Source: Thiohalocapsa sp. ML1
GTDB taxonomy: Bacteria; Pseudomonadota; Gammaproteobacteria; Chromatiales; Chromatiaceae
DNA length: 64,000 nt
Direction of reading: 5' to 3'
NCBI RefSeq assembly: GCF_001469165.1
Contig: NZ_JABX01000013.1
Span: 1-64,000, forward strand
The notes below the pieces were generated by a model. It worked only from the letters and a program-made list of their open reading frames with translations. It was not told the origin of the DNA and searched no databases. This document shows, in pieces, positions 19,333 through 27,337 of the stretch (positions are counted from its first letter, which is position 1; every line of letters starts with the position of its first letter). A program made the translations under genes and the position numbers.

Positions 19333-19337
19333 CGCGG
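19186..19337. repeat. 152-bp direct repeat, right copy
   Basis: This is identical by eye to 15533-15684 and in the same orientation, ending a few bases beyond the stop codon of the deleted copy. Recombination between the two would remove the whole island (about 3.65 kb) and leave the intact membrane-protein gene. Confidence 0.9.
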
Positions 19338-19350
19338 CCACAGCGCGACT

Positions 19351-20169
19351 TCAGTCGTCCGCCGGCGAGCCTGGCTTCTGAAACACCATGAAGTGCTGCG
19401 AGGGCAAGAAGCCCTGCGTCTCCACATGCTCAAGGCCCACCGCGGCCATCTCCCGGCGCGCCTGCGCCTCGGTCATCTTGTGCAGTGGCTTGATGGGCAC
19501 GCGCGGGTCCTCGCCGCGGTATTCCACCAGGAACACCCGCCCGCCCGGGCGCAGTGCCGCAACGATGGCATCCATCATCTCCCGCGGATAGGCAAACTCG
19601 TGGTAGGCGTCCACCATCAGTGCCGCATCGATGCCGGCGGGGGGCAGCTTCGGGTCTGTCTCGGTGCCGAGCACCAGCTCCACATTGCCGATGCCGCGCT
19701 CGGCCAGCCGCGTGCGCATCATGGCGAGCATTTCCGGCTGGATGTCCACGGCATACACGCGACCTTCCGGCACCTGCTCGGCGAGGCGGAACGCAAAGTA
19801 GCCGGTGCCGGCGCCGATGTCGGCCACCGCTGCATCCGGGGCTAGGTCCATGGCCGTGACGACGCGCTCCGGCAGTTCTTCACGCAGCCGGCTGACGCGC
19901 TCCAGCCAACGGGCGCCGAGGTGACCCATCACCTGCGAGATCTCGCGGCCCATGTAGACCTTGCCGATGCCGTCCGGGGTCGGCGCGCGCGTCTCGTACC
20001 AGGGTGCGCTGTCCGCCGCAGCCGGTGGCGGCACGGCGGACGGCAAGAGCAGCGCTGCCGCGGCGGTGAGCGCCGTGATGCAGAGCGCGGCGCGCAACAG
20101 GGTCGGCAGTCGCCGGCGGTCGGCGCCGGGCCGATCGGGGCGGAGGTCGGGACGGACATCGGGCAGCAT
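19351..20169 (-). CDS. Class I SAM-dependent methyltransferase with N-terminal signal/anchor
   Basis: The 272-residue product has a basic N-terminus and a hydrophobic segment (about 24-45) ending in PPPAAADSAPW, so it is exported or membrane-anchored. A Rossmann-type methyltransferase follows, with motif I VADIGAGTGYFAFRLAEQ (about 114-131), the acidic loop VYAVDIQPEML and a motif IV region MVDAYHEFAYP. The substrate is unknown; the HEF region is similar to small-molecule methyltransferases. It is a lone gene, convergent with the membrane-protein copy. Confidence 0.82.
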   Translation of the reverse strand: MLPDVRPDLRPDRPGADRRRLPTLLRAALCITALTAAAALLLPSAVPPPAAADSAPWYETRAPTPDGIGKVYMGREISQVMGHLGARWLERVSRLREELPERVVTAMDLAPDAAVADIGAGTGYFAFRLAEQVPEGRVYAVDIQPEMLAMMRTRLAERGIGNVELVLGTETDPKLPPAGIDAALMVDAYHEFAYPREMMDAIVAALRPGGRVFLVEYRGEDPRVPIKPLHKMTEAQARREMAAVGLEHVETQGFLPSQHFMVFQKPGSPADD

Positions 20170-20347
20170 GGCGGAGCTCGAAAGTGCGGGGTTCGGACTC
20201 CGATGGACAGCGTTGCGTCGCGGGCATTCCCGAGAGAGGGGCTAGGGGCTAGGGGGCGCGACGCACCTGGCCTCCCACCTGGCGCCCAGCTCCCGACTTC
20301 GTATCGCTATGCTGACCCGCCCAGCGACAGCAACGGAACCCTCGCCC

Positions 20348-21358
20348 ATGTCCGATTTCCGCTCGACTTCAGGCCCTGCTGCCGGCGCCGCGACCGGCTC
20401 GCATGCAGGCGCAACAAGTATCTCCCTCGTGCTCGGCAGCGGCGGTGCTCGCGGCCTGGCGCATATCGGCATCATCCAATGGCTGGATGCCCACGGTTTT
20501 CGCATCCAGTCCATCGCCGGCAGCTCCATGGGGGCGCTGGTGGGCGGCATCTACGCCGCCGGCGAGCTGCCGGCCTATCGCGACTGGGTCTGCGCGCTGC
20601 AGCGCACCGATGTGCTGCGCTTCCTGGACATCGCCTGGCGGTCGAGCGGACTCCTCAAGGGCGACCGCATCATGGATACGCTGCGGGAGCTGGTGGGCGA
20701 GCACCTCATCGAGGACCTGCCCGTGGACTTCACCGCCGTCGCGACGGACATCGACCGCCAGCGCGAGGTCTGGCTCGCCCGCGGGCCGCTGTTCGACGCC
20801 ATCCGCGCGTCCATCGCCGTGCCGACGGTGTTCACGCCGCACCGGTACCTCGGGCTTCGGCTCGTGGACGGAGGTCTGCTGAACCCCGTGCCCATTACGC
20901 CGACTTTCCGTGACCTCACCGAGCTGACCATCGCTGTCAACCTCAACGGCACGGCGGCCGGCATGCCCTGGCCGCGACAGGCCCCGCCGAAGCTGCCCGA
21001 GCCGGCGCCCGCCGAGGCGCCGCCCGTCGCGGACGGCGTCCAAGGCAACGACCTCCGCGGGCGCATCCGCACCTTTCTCGATGAGGTCGGCCGCAGCTTC
21101 AAGTCCACCGGTGACGGCGATGATGACCTCGACATGTTCGAGCTCATGAGCCGCTCGCTGGAGACCATGCAGAATGCCGTCGCCGCCGTGAAGCTCGCCG
21201 CCTACGCCCCGGACGTCATCATCAACATTCCCCGCGACGCCTGCCAGGCGCACGAGTTCCATCGCGCGCAAGAGATGATCGAGCTGGGAGAGCAATTGGC
21301 GGGGCGGGCGCTGGGGTCATTCGGGCGGCGGATGGCCGAAGGTGCGGACGGAGGGTGA
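20348..21358 (+). CDS. Patatin-like phospholipase (RssA type)
   Basis: The 336-residue protein has the patatin signature set: oxyanion loop GSGGARGLAHIG, nucleophile elbow GSSMG (catalytic Ser) and the DGG motif in LRLVDGGLLNPVP (catalytic Asp). These are Ser-Asp dyad lipid acyl hydrolases; RssA-like members are cytoplasmic or peripheral. The C-terminal third (after about 220) is Pro/Ala-rich, then helical. The frame also has an ATG at 20309; 20348 is preferred because it leaves a shorter unstructured leader, though neither has a strong ribosome site. Confidence 0.88.
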   Translation: MSDFRSTSGPAAGAATGSHAGATSISLVLGSGGARGLAHIGIIQWLDAHGFRIQSIAGSSMGALVGGIYAAGELPAYRDWVCALQRTDVLRFLDIAWRSSGLLKGDRIMDTLRELVGEHLIEDLPVDFTAVATDIDRQREVWLARGPLFDAIRASIAVPTVFTPHRYLGLRLVDGGLLNPVPITPTFRDLTELTIAVNLNGTAAGMPWPRQAPPKLPEPAPAEAPPVADGVQGNDLRGRIRTFLDEVGRSFKSTGDGDDDLDMFELMSRSLETMQNAVAAVKLAAYAPDVIINIPRDACQAHEFHRAQEMIELGEQLAGRALGSFGRRMAEGADGG

Positions 21359-21478
21359 GCGGCAATTGGTTCGGCAGCGAGAGCAAGGCGCTTGGACGGC
21401 GGACGCAGGCGCACCACTGGCCGGAGTCTCACGACCGACCCTCGGCGGGATGCGCTTCACCTGCTCGCGCCACGCGGG

Positions 21479-21967
21479 CTAGGAACCCTCGGCGGCGTAA
21501 GCGTCGACGGGCTCTTCAAAGGCAATGAACAGGATGCAGTCCTCGTCCGATAGGCAGAGGCTCGTGTGCGGCAGCCGGGCCGGCCCGTAGGCGTAGGTGC
21601 CAGGCTGGAGCACGACCGGTTCCTGGCCGTCGTAGTCGACCTGCATCTTGCCGCTGATGAGCACCATGCGTTCGGCACTGGTATGCCAATGGTGAGGCGC
21701 CGTGGTGTTGCTCGGCAGGCGGAACAGGACGTCGGCGTTGTGTTTCGTCGGGTCACCCTGGAGAACCGCAATCCCGCAGTTCTCAGGCATAAATGCCGGG
21801 CATGGGGTCCATTCGAGGTCGGTCGAGTCAGGCGTGTGGGTGAAGGCCTTGCCATCGTCTGCCAGTGCCGGCCAAGGCGCTGCTGCGACAAGGGCCGTCG
21901 CGGCGGACACCAGGACGAATAGGGTGCGGACTAGGGCGCGGACGGGATCGGTTCTGCGAATGTGCAT
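21479..21967 (-). CDS. Secreted cupin-domain protein
   Basis: The 162-residue product has a clear signal peptide (about 1-36, ending PWPALADDG). A single cupin domain follows: HHWHTSAERMVLISGKMQVDY carries the His-x-His and Glu metal ligands of cupin motif 1, and PGTYAYGPARLPHTSL supplies motif 2 with its His. Three cysteines (CPAF, CGIA, CLSDEDC) suggest disulfides. The ATG at 21967 has GGAGAG five bases upstream, which rules out the longer open frame. The function is unknown. Confidence 0.85.
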   Translation of the reverse strand: MHIRRTDPVRALVRTLFVLVSAATALVAAAPWPALADDGKAFTHTPDSTDLEWTPCPAFMPENCGIAVLQGDPTKHNADVLFRLPSNTTAPHHWHTSAERMVLISGKMQVDYDGQEPVVLQPGTYAYGPARLPHTSLCLSDEDCILFIAFEEPVDAYAAEGS

Positions 21968-22388
21968 GAGATCTCTCCGGAAATTCGTTGCTGCCCCTGC
22001 GCAGGCGTTCTGCTGCGAATGCATCAAGGGCCTGCAGACGGCGTACCAGGCGAATAGCGTCGCGAGTTGCGCAACCGTGCCCACGCTGCCCTCGTCGGTC
22101 TGCGGCTCCCGCTGACCGGCCGTCGCAGCGCAGACGTCGAGTGGCGATGACGGCGAGTAAACAGGCGCTCCGGTCACACTCACGCTGCGCCTCGATTTGA
22201 GCCCAAGGGCGATATGCGCCGGACCCGGCTCATTTGCCGCTGTCGTCATGCGCGCTGGGGCAGGGCACGCGCCCGGCAGGGTCGGCATGACCGGTGCTTT
22301 GCTGTCCGAACTAACGCCCGGAAGGAAGGCCTACTTGGCGGGCGCAGTGGGCCGAGGGCCTGACCTGGCTCGCGCGCGGCCTGGGGCG
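21968..22388. other. Spacer with no recognisable gene
   Basis: No protein-like frame is seen on either strand. It should hold the cupin promoter. The open frame that crosses it on the plus strand belongs to the TPR remnant only from about 22390 onward. Confidence 0.5.
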
Positions 22389-22835
22389 ATGCACACCCAC
22401 GACCTCGAGGGCGCGCAGGAGGCGGAAGCGCGGCTCGTGGCGTTGCGCGCCGATGCGAAGGCGGCCGGGGAGGACGCCTTTGCGACCTACATCGAGATCG
22501 ATCGGCTGATCCTCGCCGGCTGGATCGCGCAGGCGCGGGAGCGGACCGATGGCGCGGTCGCGCTCATCCGCGAGGCGGCCGAGGTCGAGGACAGCGTCGA
22601 GAAGCACCCGGTGACGCCGGGCCCGTTGCTGCCGCCCTGCGAGGCCCTGGGCGATCTGCTGCTGGAACTGGGCCGGCCGGCCAAGGCGCTCGCGGCGTAC
22701 GAGGCGTCGGACCAGGTGTGGCCGGGCCGCTTCAATACGCTGCTCGGCGCCGCGCGTGCCGCCGAGGCGGCCGGTGATGACGACGCTGCGCAGGCTTGGT
22801 TCGCCGAGCTGGTCGAGGTGGCCGAAGACTCGGAC

Positions 22836-22883
22836 CGTGCCGCCGTGCCCCCGTGCCGCCGTGCCGCCGTGCCGCCGTGCCCC
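22836..22883. repeat. Octamer tandem repeat (CGTGCCSC) x 6 in a coding region
   Basis: Six 8-bp units (CGTGCCGC or CGTGCCCC) run from 22836 to 22883, followed by a diverged seventh. As eight is not a multiple of three, each gain or loss of a unit changes the downstream frame. With four or seven units the natural end VAEAERYRDGQ would be in frame; with six it is not. Confidence 0.85.
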
Positions 22884-22988
22884 CGTGGCGGAGGCGGAAC
22901 GCTATCGCGATGGTCAGTAAGGCCGCTTGTTCTTGATCTGCGCACGTTTCCACGCGCCGCGTGGGAAGACAGAGCGCGCAACAACGCC

Positions 22989-23007
22989 GCCGGGCATCCT
23001 GCCCGGC
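22989..23007 (+). terminator. Hairpin downstream of the TPR remnant
   Basis: GCCGGGC, the loop ATCCT and GCCCGGC form a perfect 7-bp stem. No T-run follows, so it would be at best a weak or Rho-assisted terminator. Confidence 0.35.
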
Positions 23008-23186
23008 CATGATCACTGCCGTTAAGGCACTGATAATGCAGGGGCCGGGAGACCGCGTCTTCCGGCTCCGTGCGATGCTTGGGCAGGATGCCCAATCAGG
23101 TGCCCAATCAATTGGTGTCTCCTTAGGCCAGCAGGGGAAGCGAGGGAATGGTCCCTGTGATGATCACAGCCAGCTTGCCCGCAAGC

Positions 23187-23642
23187 TCAATGCCGGCGGC
23201 GGCTGCGGTCGATATGGAAGCTCTTGGAGGGGTCGACATCCGCATAGACCGAGAAGCGTGCGAACATGACTTCCGTCGAGCCGGTCAGCGGCGCCAGGGC
23301 GCAGAGGCCCATGTCGAGATCCCGGAAATAGAAGGCCGCGCCCAAGCGGTTGCCGACCGCGAAGCCGCCATGGGCGAAGGCGAACTGTTTGAGCCACACG
23401 GAGGCGAGGCGCTGCGGCTGGAGTGTCGATTCCGGCGCGATTTGCCGCTGCAGGATCTCGATGACACTGCGGAACCGCAGCTCGATATTCTTGTCTTTCA
23501 GCGGCTTGCCCTTGGCCGTGAAGCCCGGGTCCGCCGACACGACGTCGAAGAAATAGTCCATCGGATCGGACAGCGTTTCGGCGCTCACCAGAAGATGCTT
23601 CAGGTGGGCAATCTTGCCGGAGAGACTCTTTGGCTCGCTCAC
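23187..23642 (-). CDS. Conserved-looking protein of unknown function
   Basis: The 151-residue soluble product starts [20 protein letters not shown] and has mixed alpha/beta composition with many aromatic residues ([20 protein letters not shown]), and no signal peptide or membrane segment. No family is recognised. Its ATG overlaps the purC stop by four bases (23639-23642), so it is translationally coupled to purC. A purine link is only suggested by position. Confidence 0.65.
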   Translation of the reverse strand: MSEPKSLSGKIAHLKHLLVSAETLSDPMDYFFDVVSADPGFTAKGKPLKDKNIELRFRSVIEILQRQIAPESTLQPQRLASVWLKQFAFAHGGFAVGNRLGAAFYFRDLDMGLCALAPLTGSTEVMFARFSVYADVDPSKSFHIDRSRRRH

Positions 23643-24583
23643 GGGTGCGTTCTCCGTGCCGGGTCGTCGATGCTGCTACCTGCCACGCCGCCGCCCACCA
23701 ACCGCCGCTCTGCCTCGGCGTATTTTTCCGCCGTCTTGGCGATGATCTCGGGCGGCAGCTTCGGGCCGGGTGCGGTCTTGTCCCAGTCGAGCGTTTCCAG
23801 GTAGTCGCGGACGAATTGCTTGTCGAAGCTGGGCGGGCTGGTGCCAGGCTGGTATTGGTCGGCGGGCCAGAAGCGCGACGAGTCCGGCGTCAGGACCTCG
23901 TCGATGAGGATGAGGCGCCCGGCGTCGTCGAGGCCGAACTCAAGCTTGGTGTCGGCGATGATGATGCCGCGGGTCAGGGCGTAGGCGGCGGCGTCGCGGT
24001 AGATGCCGAGGGTCACGTCCCGGATCTGCCCCGCGAGATCCTTGCCGATGAGGTCGGCGGTGTGGCGGAAGCTCACGTTCTCGTCATGCTCGCCGACGGC
24101 GGCCTTGGTGGATGGGGTGTAGATGGGCTCCGGCAGCCGATCCGCCTGGCGCAGCCCGGCCGGCAGCGGGATGTCGCAGACGGCGCCGGTGCGCTGGTAG
24201 TCCTTCCAGCCGGAGCCGATGAGGTAGCCGCGCACGATGGCCTCCACCGGCAGCGGCCGCATCTTGCGCACCACGATGGCGCGCTCGCCGAGGGCACGGC
24301 GCTCGTCCGTGTCCGGCACGACCTCGGCGAGCGGGAGGTCGGCCAGGTGGTTTGGCACCAGACCCGCCGTGCGCGCAAACCAGAAGTTGGACACCCGGGT
24401 CAGCACCTCGCCCTTGCCCGGGATCGCCTGCGGTAGCACCACGTCGAAGGCGGAGAGCCGGTCGGTGGTGACGATGAGCATGTGCGCATCGTCGATGCCG
24501 TAGATGTCGCGCACCTTGCCGCGGTTGATGAGCGGTAGGTGCTTCAAGTCCGACTGAAAGAGGGCCATACGCTCGGCGGTCAT
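23639..24583 (-). CDS. purC: Phosphoribosylaminoimidazole-succinocarboxamide synthase
   Basis: PurC joins aspartate to CAIR with ATP to make SAICAR in purine synthesis. The 314-residue product belongs to the longer, ADE1-like form. It has [15 protein letters not shown] at the nucleotide-binding start, the signature region [32 protein letters not shown] with catalytic and metal-binding acids, and the [13 protein letters not shown] motif. The start is between two Met codons (24583 and 24568); the former is used. A gene of unknown function follows with a four-base overlap. Confidence 0.95.
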   Translation of the reverse strand: MTAERMALFQSDLKHLPLINRGKVRDIYGIDDAHMLIVTTDRLSAFDVVLPQAIPGKGEVLTRVSNFWFARTAGLVPNHLADLPLAEVVPDTDERRALGERAIVVRKMRPLPVEAIVRGYLIGSGWKDYQRTGAVCDIPLPAGLRQADRLPEPIYTPSTKAAVGEHDENVSFRHTADLIGKDLAGQIRDVTLGIYRDAAAYALTRGIIIADTKLEFGLDDAGRLILIDEVLTPDSSRFWPADQYQPGTSPPSFDKQFVRDYLETLDWDKTAPGPKLPPEIIAKTAEKYAEAERRLVGGGVAGSSIDDPARRTHP

Positions 24584-24801
24584 GGTTGTAAGCCGTGTCC
24601 TGTGCAGAAGGTGGGGGGAAGCGGCGAGCGCGGGGCAACCGGCGGTGCCTGCTAGCGGTGTCTGGTAAGGGCAGGCGCGGCGCGCCGAATTGCCCGCGGC
24701 CCGGGACACTTGCGACTATAGCAGCGCGCCGCGGCGCTGCCCGCCCGTGTCGGCCCGCACAATGCCTTCGTCGCGCAATGCCTTCGTATGGAGATCCGAT
24801 C

Positions 24802-25284
24802 ATGTCGCCAACGTTGAAGCCGGCAGCCCCGGCAGTCGAGGCCACGGGCGCGAGTGCCGCGGACGACTTTTTGCACGCCTTCCGCGGCAGCTTCACGTCG
24901 GCGCTGCGCTGGCATCACCTGGATGCGCTGTGGGAGGTGCTGCGGGCCGACGCCAACGGCGGCTGGTACCTCTACGCCGTCGGCGAGCCGCCACCGGCGG
25001 AGCCGGCGAGCGGCGAGCAGGTGGAGCGATTCATCGAGGAGATCGACGCGCTGCTCCGCCGCGAGCACGATGAGGACTACTGCGGCATCGTCTACGCCGA
25101 TGATCGCGCGGCGCCCGGCTTCGTGAAGATCTACGACCCGAACAACTTAGGCGTCGTCTGCGGCTTCAGCGATAGCCCGCCGCTGCCGGGCTGGATCATG
25201 AGCAAGCTAAGGCCCGTGGACCTGCCCGCGGCGCAGCCGGCGCCGAAGGGGCGGCGGCGCTGGTGGCGGCGGCTGTTCGGCTGA
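24802..25284 (+). CDS. Small soluble protein of unknown function
   Basis: The 160-residue product has a Pro/Ala leader, an ordered middle with aromatic residues (LRWHHLDALWEVLRADANGGWYLYAVGEPPP, shortened here to LRWHHLDALWEVLRADANGG), FIEEIDALLRREHDEDYCGI and YDPNNLGVVCGFSD, and a highly basic tail (RRRWWRRLFG). GGAG precedes the ATG at 24802; the longer open frame has no such support. It is divergent from purC. No domain is recognised. Confidence 0.65.
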   Translation: MSPTLKPAAPAVEATGASAADDFLHAFRGSFTSALRWHHLDALWEVLRADANGGWYLYAVGEPPPAEPASGEQVERFIEEIDALLRREHDEDYCGIVYADDRAAPGFVKIYDPNNLGVVCGFSDSPPLPGWIMSKLRPVDLPAAQPAPKGRRRWWRRLFG

Positions 25285-25422
25285 CGCGCCGCAAGCGGCG
25301 TTGACCGCCGCGGGTGGACTGCCTATTGTCCGCCGCGGATCAACACTAGCGAGGCGAGGCCTCAGACCAACAAGGGCACGGAGCGTCGTCTTGCGCCGCC
25401 CGCTCGTTGGCGCAAGTGAACC

Positions 25423-25494
25423 AAAGGGCAAAGGGCCAAGGGCCAAGGGCCAAGGGCCAAGGCCAAAGGATGGCGCCCTCGGCCCTCGGCCCTT
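25423..25494. repeat. Inverted heptamer array (GGGCCAA / CTCGGCC)
   Basis: Five or so GGGCCAA heptamers on the left face CTCGGCCCTCGGCCC on the right, with ATGGCGCC between. The arms are complementary apart from G-T pairs (GGGCCAA against CTCGGCCC), so RNA could fold into a long hairpin. It lies after the gene ending at 25284 and before ridA. Confidence 0.85.
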
Positions 25495-25519
25495 TTCCAC
25501 GCATGCACGGAGTCGTGGT

Positions 25520-25558
25520 GAAACTTGACTCATCTGCAAGCGTTTGGCGCCGTCAAGC
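25520..25558. repeat. Dispersed GCTTGACGGCGCCAAA module, reverse complement
   Basis: The reverse complement reads GCTTGACGGCGCCAAACG then CTTGCAGATGAGTCAAGTTTC, matching positions 1-40 with three substitutions. It lies 24 bases upstream of ridA and next to a heptamer array, as in other copies. Confidence 0.8.
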
Positions 25559-25581
25559 AATCCAACGGGAGACAACCAAGC

Positions 25582-25968
25582 ATGACCAAGCAGATCATCC
25601 ACACGGATCAGGCGCCGGAGGCCATCGGCACCTATTCGCAGGCGGTGCGCGTCGGCGACACGGTGTACCTGTCCGGCCAGATCCCGCTGGACCCGGCGAC
25701 CATGGACATGGTCGAGGGCGACATGGAGCACCAGATCCGCCGCGTGTTCGATAATCTCCGGGCTGTCGCTCGCGCCGCTGGCGGCGAGCTGGCCGATGTC
25801 GCCAAGCTCAACATCTTCCTGACTGACCTCGCGCACTTTCCGCTCGTGAACCAGCTCATGGCCGAGTACTTCAGCGAGCCCTATCCGGCCCGCGCCGCCG
25901 TCGGCGTCGCAAGCCTGCCGAAGGGCGCGCAGGTGGAGATGGACGCGGTGATGGTGCTCGGCGGCTGA
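25582..25968 (+). CDS. ridA: RidA family reactive imine/enamine deaminase
   Basis: RidA hydrolyses reactive enamine/imine intermediates (for example 2-aminoacrylate) released by PLP enzymes. The 128-residue protein is full length, with [24 protein letters not shown] at the start (Tyr and substrate pocket), [21 protein letters not shown] in the middle, and the C-terminal [20 protein letters not shown] with the conserved Arg and Glu. GGGAGA lies upstream of the ATG at 25582; the longer open frame is the repeat. Confidence 0.96.
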   Translation: MTKQIIHTDQAPEAIGTYSQAVRVGDTVYLSGQIPLDPATMDMVEGDMEHQIRRVFDNLRAVARAAGGELADVAKLNIFLTDLAHFPLVNQLMAEYFSEPYPARAAVGVASLPKGAQVEMDAVMVLGG

Positions 25969-25996
25969 ACGCGGCGGGCGCCGGAGCACAACGCCG

Positions 25997-26296
25997 ATGC
26001 GCCTCTCCGCCGAGCAGGCCGCCGTGATCCGCGACATCGTCCGCGCGGAGCTCGGGCCGTCCGCGCAGGTGCGGCTGTTCGGGTCGCGCACCGACGACAG
26101 GGCGCGCGGCGGCGACATCGACCTGTTTGTGGAGGCAGACCGGCCGCTTGAGAATCGCGCCGCCACGGCGAGCCGGCTCGCGGCCCTGTGCCAGATCCGG
26201 CTCGGCGACCAGCGCATCGACGTGGTGCTGGTGGACCCGACCAGCGCACCGCAGCCGATCCATGCGCGGGCCAGGGCCGAGGGCCTGTTGCTGTGA
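25997..26296 (+). CDS. MNT-domain nucleotidyltransferase (antitoxin of HEPN/MNT pair)
   Basis: The 99-residue protein is a minimal nucleotidyltransferase: GSRTDDRARGGDIDLFVE gives the GSx...DxD metal motif and DQRIDVVLVD the third acid. MNT antitoxins of the MntA type add AMP to the partner HEPN toxin. It is followed with a four-base overlap (GTGA) by the HEPN gene, the usual arrangement. Whether this one AMPylates its partner cannot be seen from sequence. Confidence 0.88.
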   Translation: MRLSAEQAAVIRDIVRAELGPSAQVRLFGSRTDDRARGGDIDLFVEADRPLENRAATASRLAALCQIRLGDQRIDVVLVDPTSAPQPIHARARAEGLLL

Positions 26297-26838
26297 ATGC
26301 GCCGCTCGACCCAACCCGGCTTAAGTTCTTGGTGGATACGGCGAGGCGCGAGGCGCTGCACCTGCTCGGCACGACGGAGCGGCTCTTTCGCGACGAGGTC
26401 GACGCAGAGTGGGTGCGGGCGCTCGATGCGACCCCCGAGCTCGCCGAGCGCGTGGATGCCTTCGTCGCGCGCTTCGGCCGGCTGCAGGACAACCTCGGCG
26501 ACAAGCTAATCCCCGAGCTCCGCCGGCAGTTGCTGGAGCGGCCCGGCGCCGCGCTCGACAACCTGAACCGCATGGAAAAGCTCGGACTCCTCTGCTCGGT
26601 GGCGGACTGGGTGGAGGCGCGGAACCTGCGCAACCGGCTCGTGCACGAGTATATGCGCGACCCGGAGGAGTTTGCCGGTGCGCTGCGGCGGGCAAGCGAG
26701 CTGGTGCCGCTGCTGGTCGAAACCTACAACCGCATCAGCCGCTATAGCGCCGAGCGCTTCGCCGGTGCCAGCGACGACTGGCCGCGGCCGACTGGGGACT
26801 CCAAGAGCCCAGGACCGACCAGGGCACGAAGCGTCTGA
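26293..26838 (+). CDS. HEPN-domain toxin (HepT-like)
   Basis: The 181-residue product has the HEPN RNase motif as a perfect RX4HXY: Arg113, His118 and Tyr120 in RNRLVHEY. Such toxins cleave RNA and are silenced by the adjacent MNT protein. The start is a GTG at 26293 inside the antitoxin stop (GTGA). It is longer than typical HepT (about 130-150 residues); the last 25 residues are polar and run into the 15-bp repeat, whose first unit contains the stop codon. Confidence 0.87.
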   Translation: MNAPLDPTRLKFLVDTARREALHLLGTTERLFRDEVDAEWVRALDATPELAERVDAFVARFGRLQDNLGDKLIPELRRQLLERPGAALDNLNRMEKLGLLCSVADWVEARNLRNRLVHEYMRDPEEFAGALRRASELVPLLVETYNRISRYSAERFAGASDDWPRPTGDSKSPGPTRARSV

Positions 26839-26874
26839 AGCAGAAGCGTCTGCAGCAGAAGCGTCTGAAGCAAA
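26830..26874. repeat. 15-bp tandem repeat (AGCGTCTGAAGCAGA) x 3
   Basis: Units lie at 26830-26844, 26845-26859 and 26860-26874 with one or two changes each. The hepT-like stop (TGA) is in the first unit, so the repeat has replaced or reached the end of the gene. It leads directly into a heptamer array. Confidence 0.85.
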
Positions 26875-26934
26875 GGGCCGAGTGCCGAAGACCGAGGAGG
26901 GCTCCCTTGGCCCTTGGCCCCCGGCCTTGGGCCT
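26873..26934. repeat. Inverted heptamer array, degenerate
   Basis: AAGGGCCGAGTGCCGAAG on the left and CCCTTGGCCCTTGGCCCCC on the right form the same GGGCCRA / YTTGGCCC arrangement as elsewhere. It lies after the HEPN/MNT operon, where it may act as a terminator. Confidence 0.75.
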
Positions 26935-26941
26935 TCGTTCA

Positions 26942-27180
26942 GGTGGCGCCGTCAAGCCATCTAACGAGGCTTCGCCTCAGACCGACGAGTCGTGCTCATC
27001 GCTATCGAAATCGCTATCGGGATCGCTAACGCTATCGGGATCGCTAACGCTAACGCTATCGGGATCGGGATCGGGATCGGGATCGGGATCGGGATCGGGA
27101 TCGGGATCGGGATCGGGATCGGGATCGGTTGGTACTCGGTTCGATTTCGCTTTCGATCCCGATTTCGATTTCGACGCGCC
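26942..27180. repeat. Large composite repeat: GGCGCCGTCAAGC module, flank, and hexamer arrays
   Basis: In order: the GGCGCCGTCAAGC module (26944-26956), a flank TCGCCTCAGACCGACGAG (reverse complement of the flank at 145-160), GATAGC/GATTTC hexamers in reverse orientation, then eleven perfect copies of GGGATC (27061-27126). The core GGTTGGTACTCGGTTC and forward GATTTC hexamers follow to about 27172. It combines blocks seen separately elsewhere and is the longest array in the window. It fills most of the 499-base hepT-mltB spacer. Confidence 0.9.
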
Positions 27181-27337
27181 TGGCCAGTCTGGAGCCTCGT
27201 CGAGTCTGGCCCACGTTGGGCTGCCCAACGGCCGCACTGTCAGCCGGCGCCCCCCAAGCCCCCGGGACAGCGCCGCGTAATCGGGCTAACATCGCGCGGG
27301 GTCAACGACATAAGCTCTAAACTTGAGGGAGTTTTCA

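Larger units (their letters stand above)
22389..23012 (+). pseudogene. N-terminally truncated TPR protein with repeat-shifted C-terminus
   Basis: The readable part (LEGAQEAEARLVALRADAKA to AWFAELVEVAEDSD) matches the C-terminal tetratricopeptide region of larger proteins; VEDSVEKHPVTPGPLLPPCE and LLLELGRPAKALAAYEASDQ are typical. The N-terminal portion is missing. After residue 149 from the ATG the sequence enters an 8-bp tandem repeat of six copies, which throws translation out of the frame that would end naturally as VAEAERYRDGQ at 22918-22920. As it stands the protein gains an unrelated tail up to 23012. Confidence 0.6.

Noticed and set aside
26977-27237. Frame encoding Asp-Pro repeats (and Arg-Ser or Gly-Ile in other frames)
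   Set aside because: It is only the hexamer array translated; every frame is open because GGGATC has no stop.
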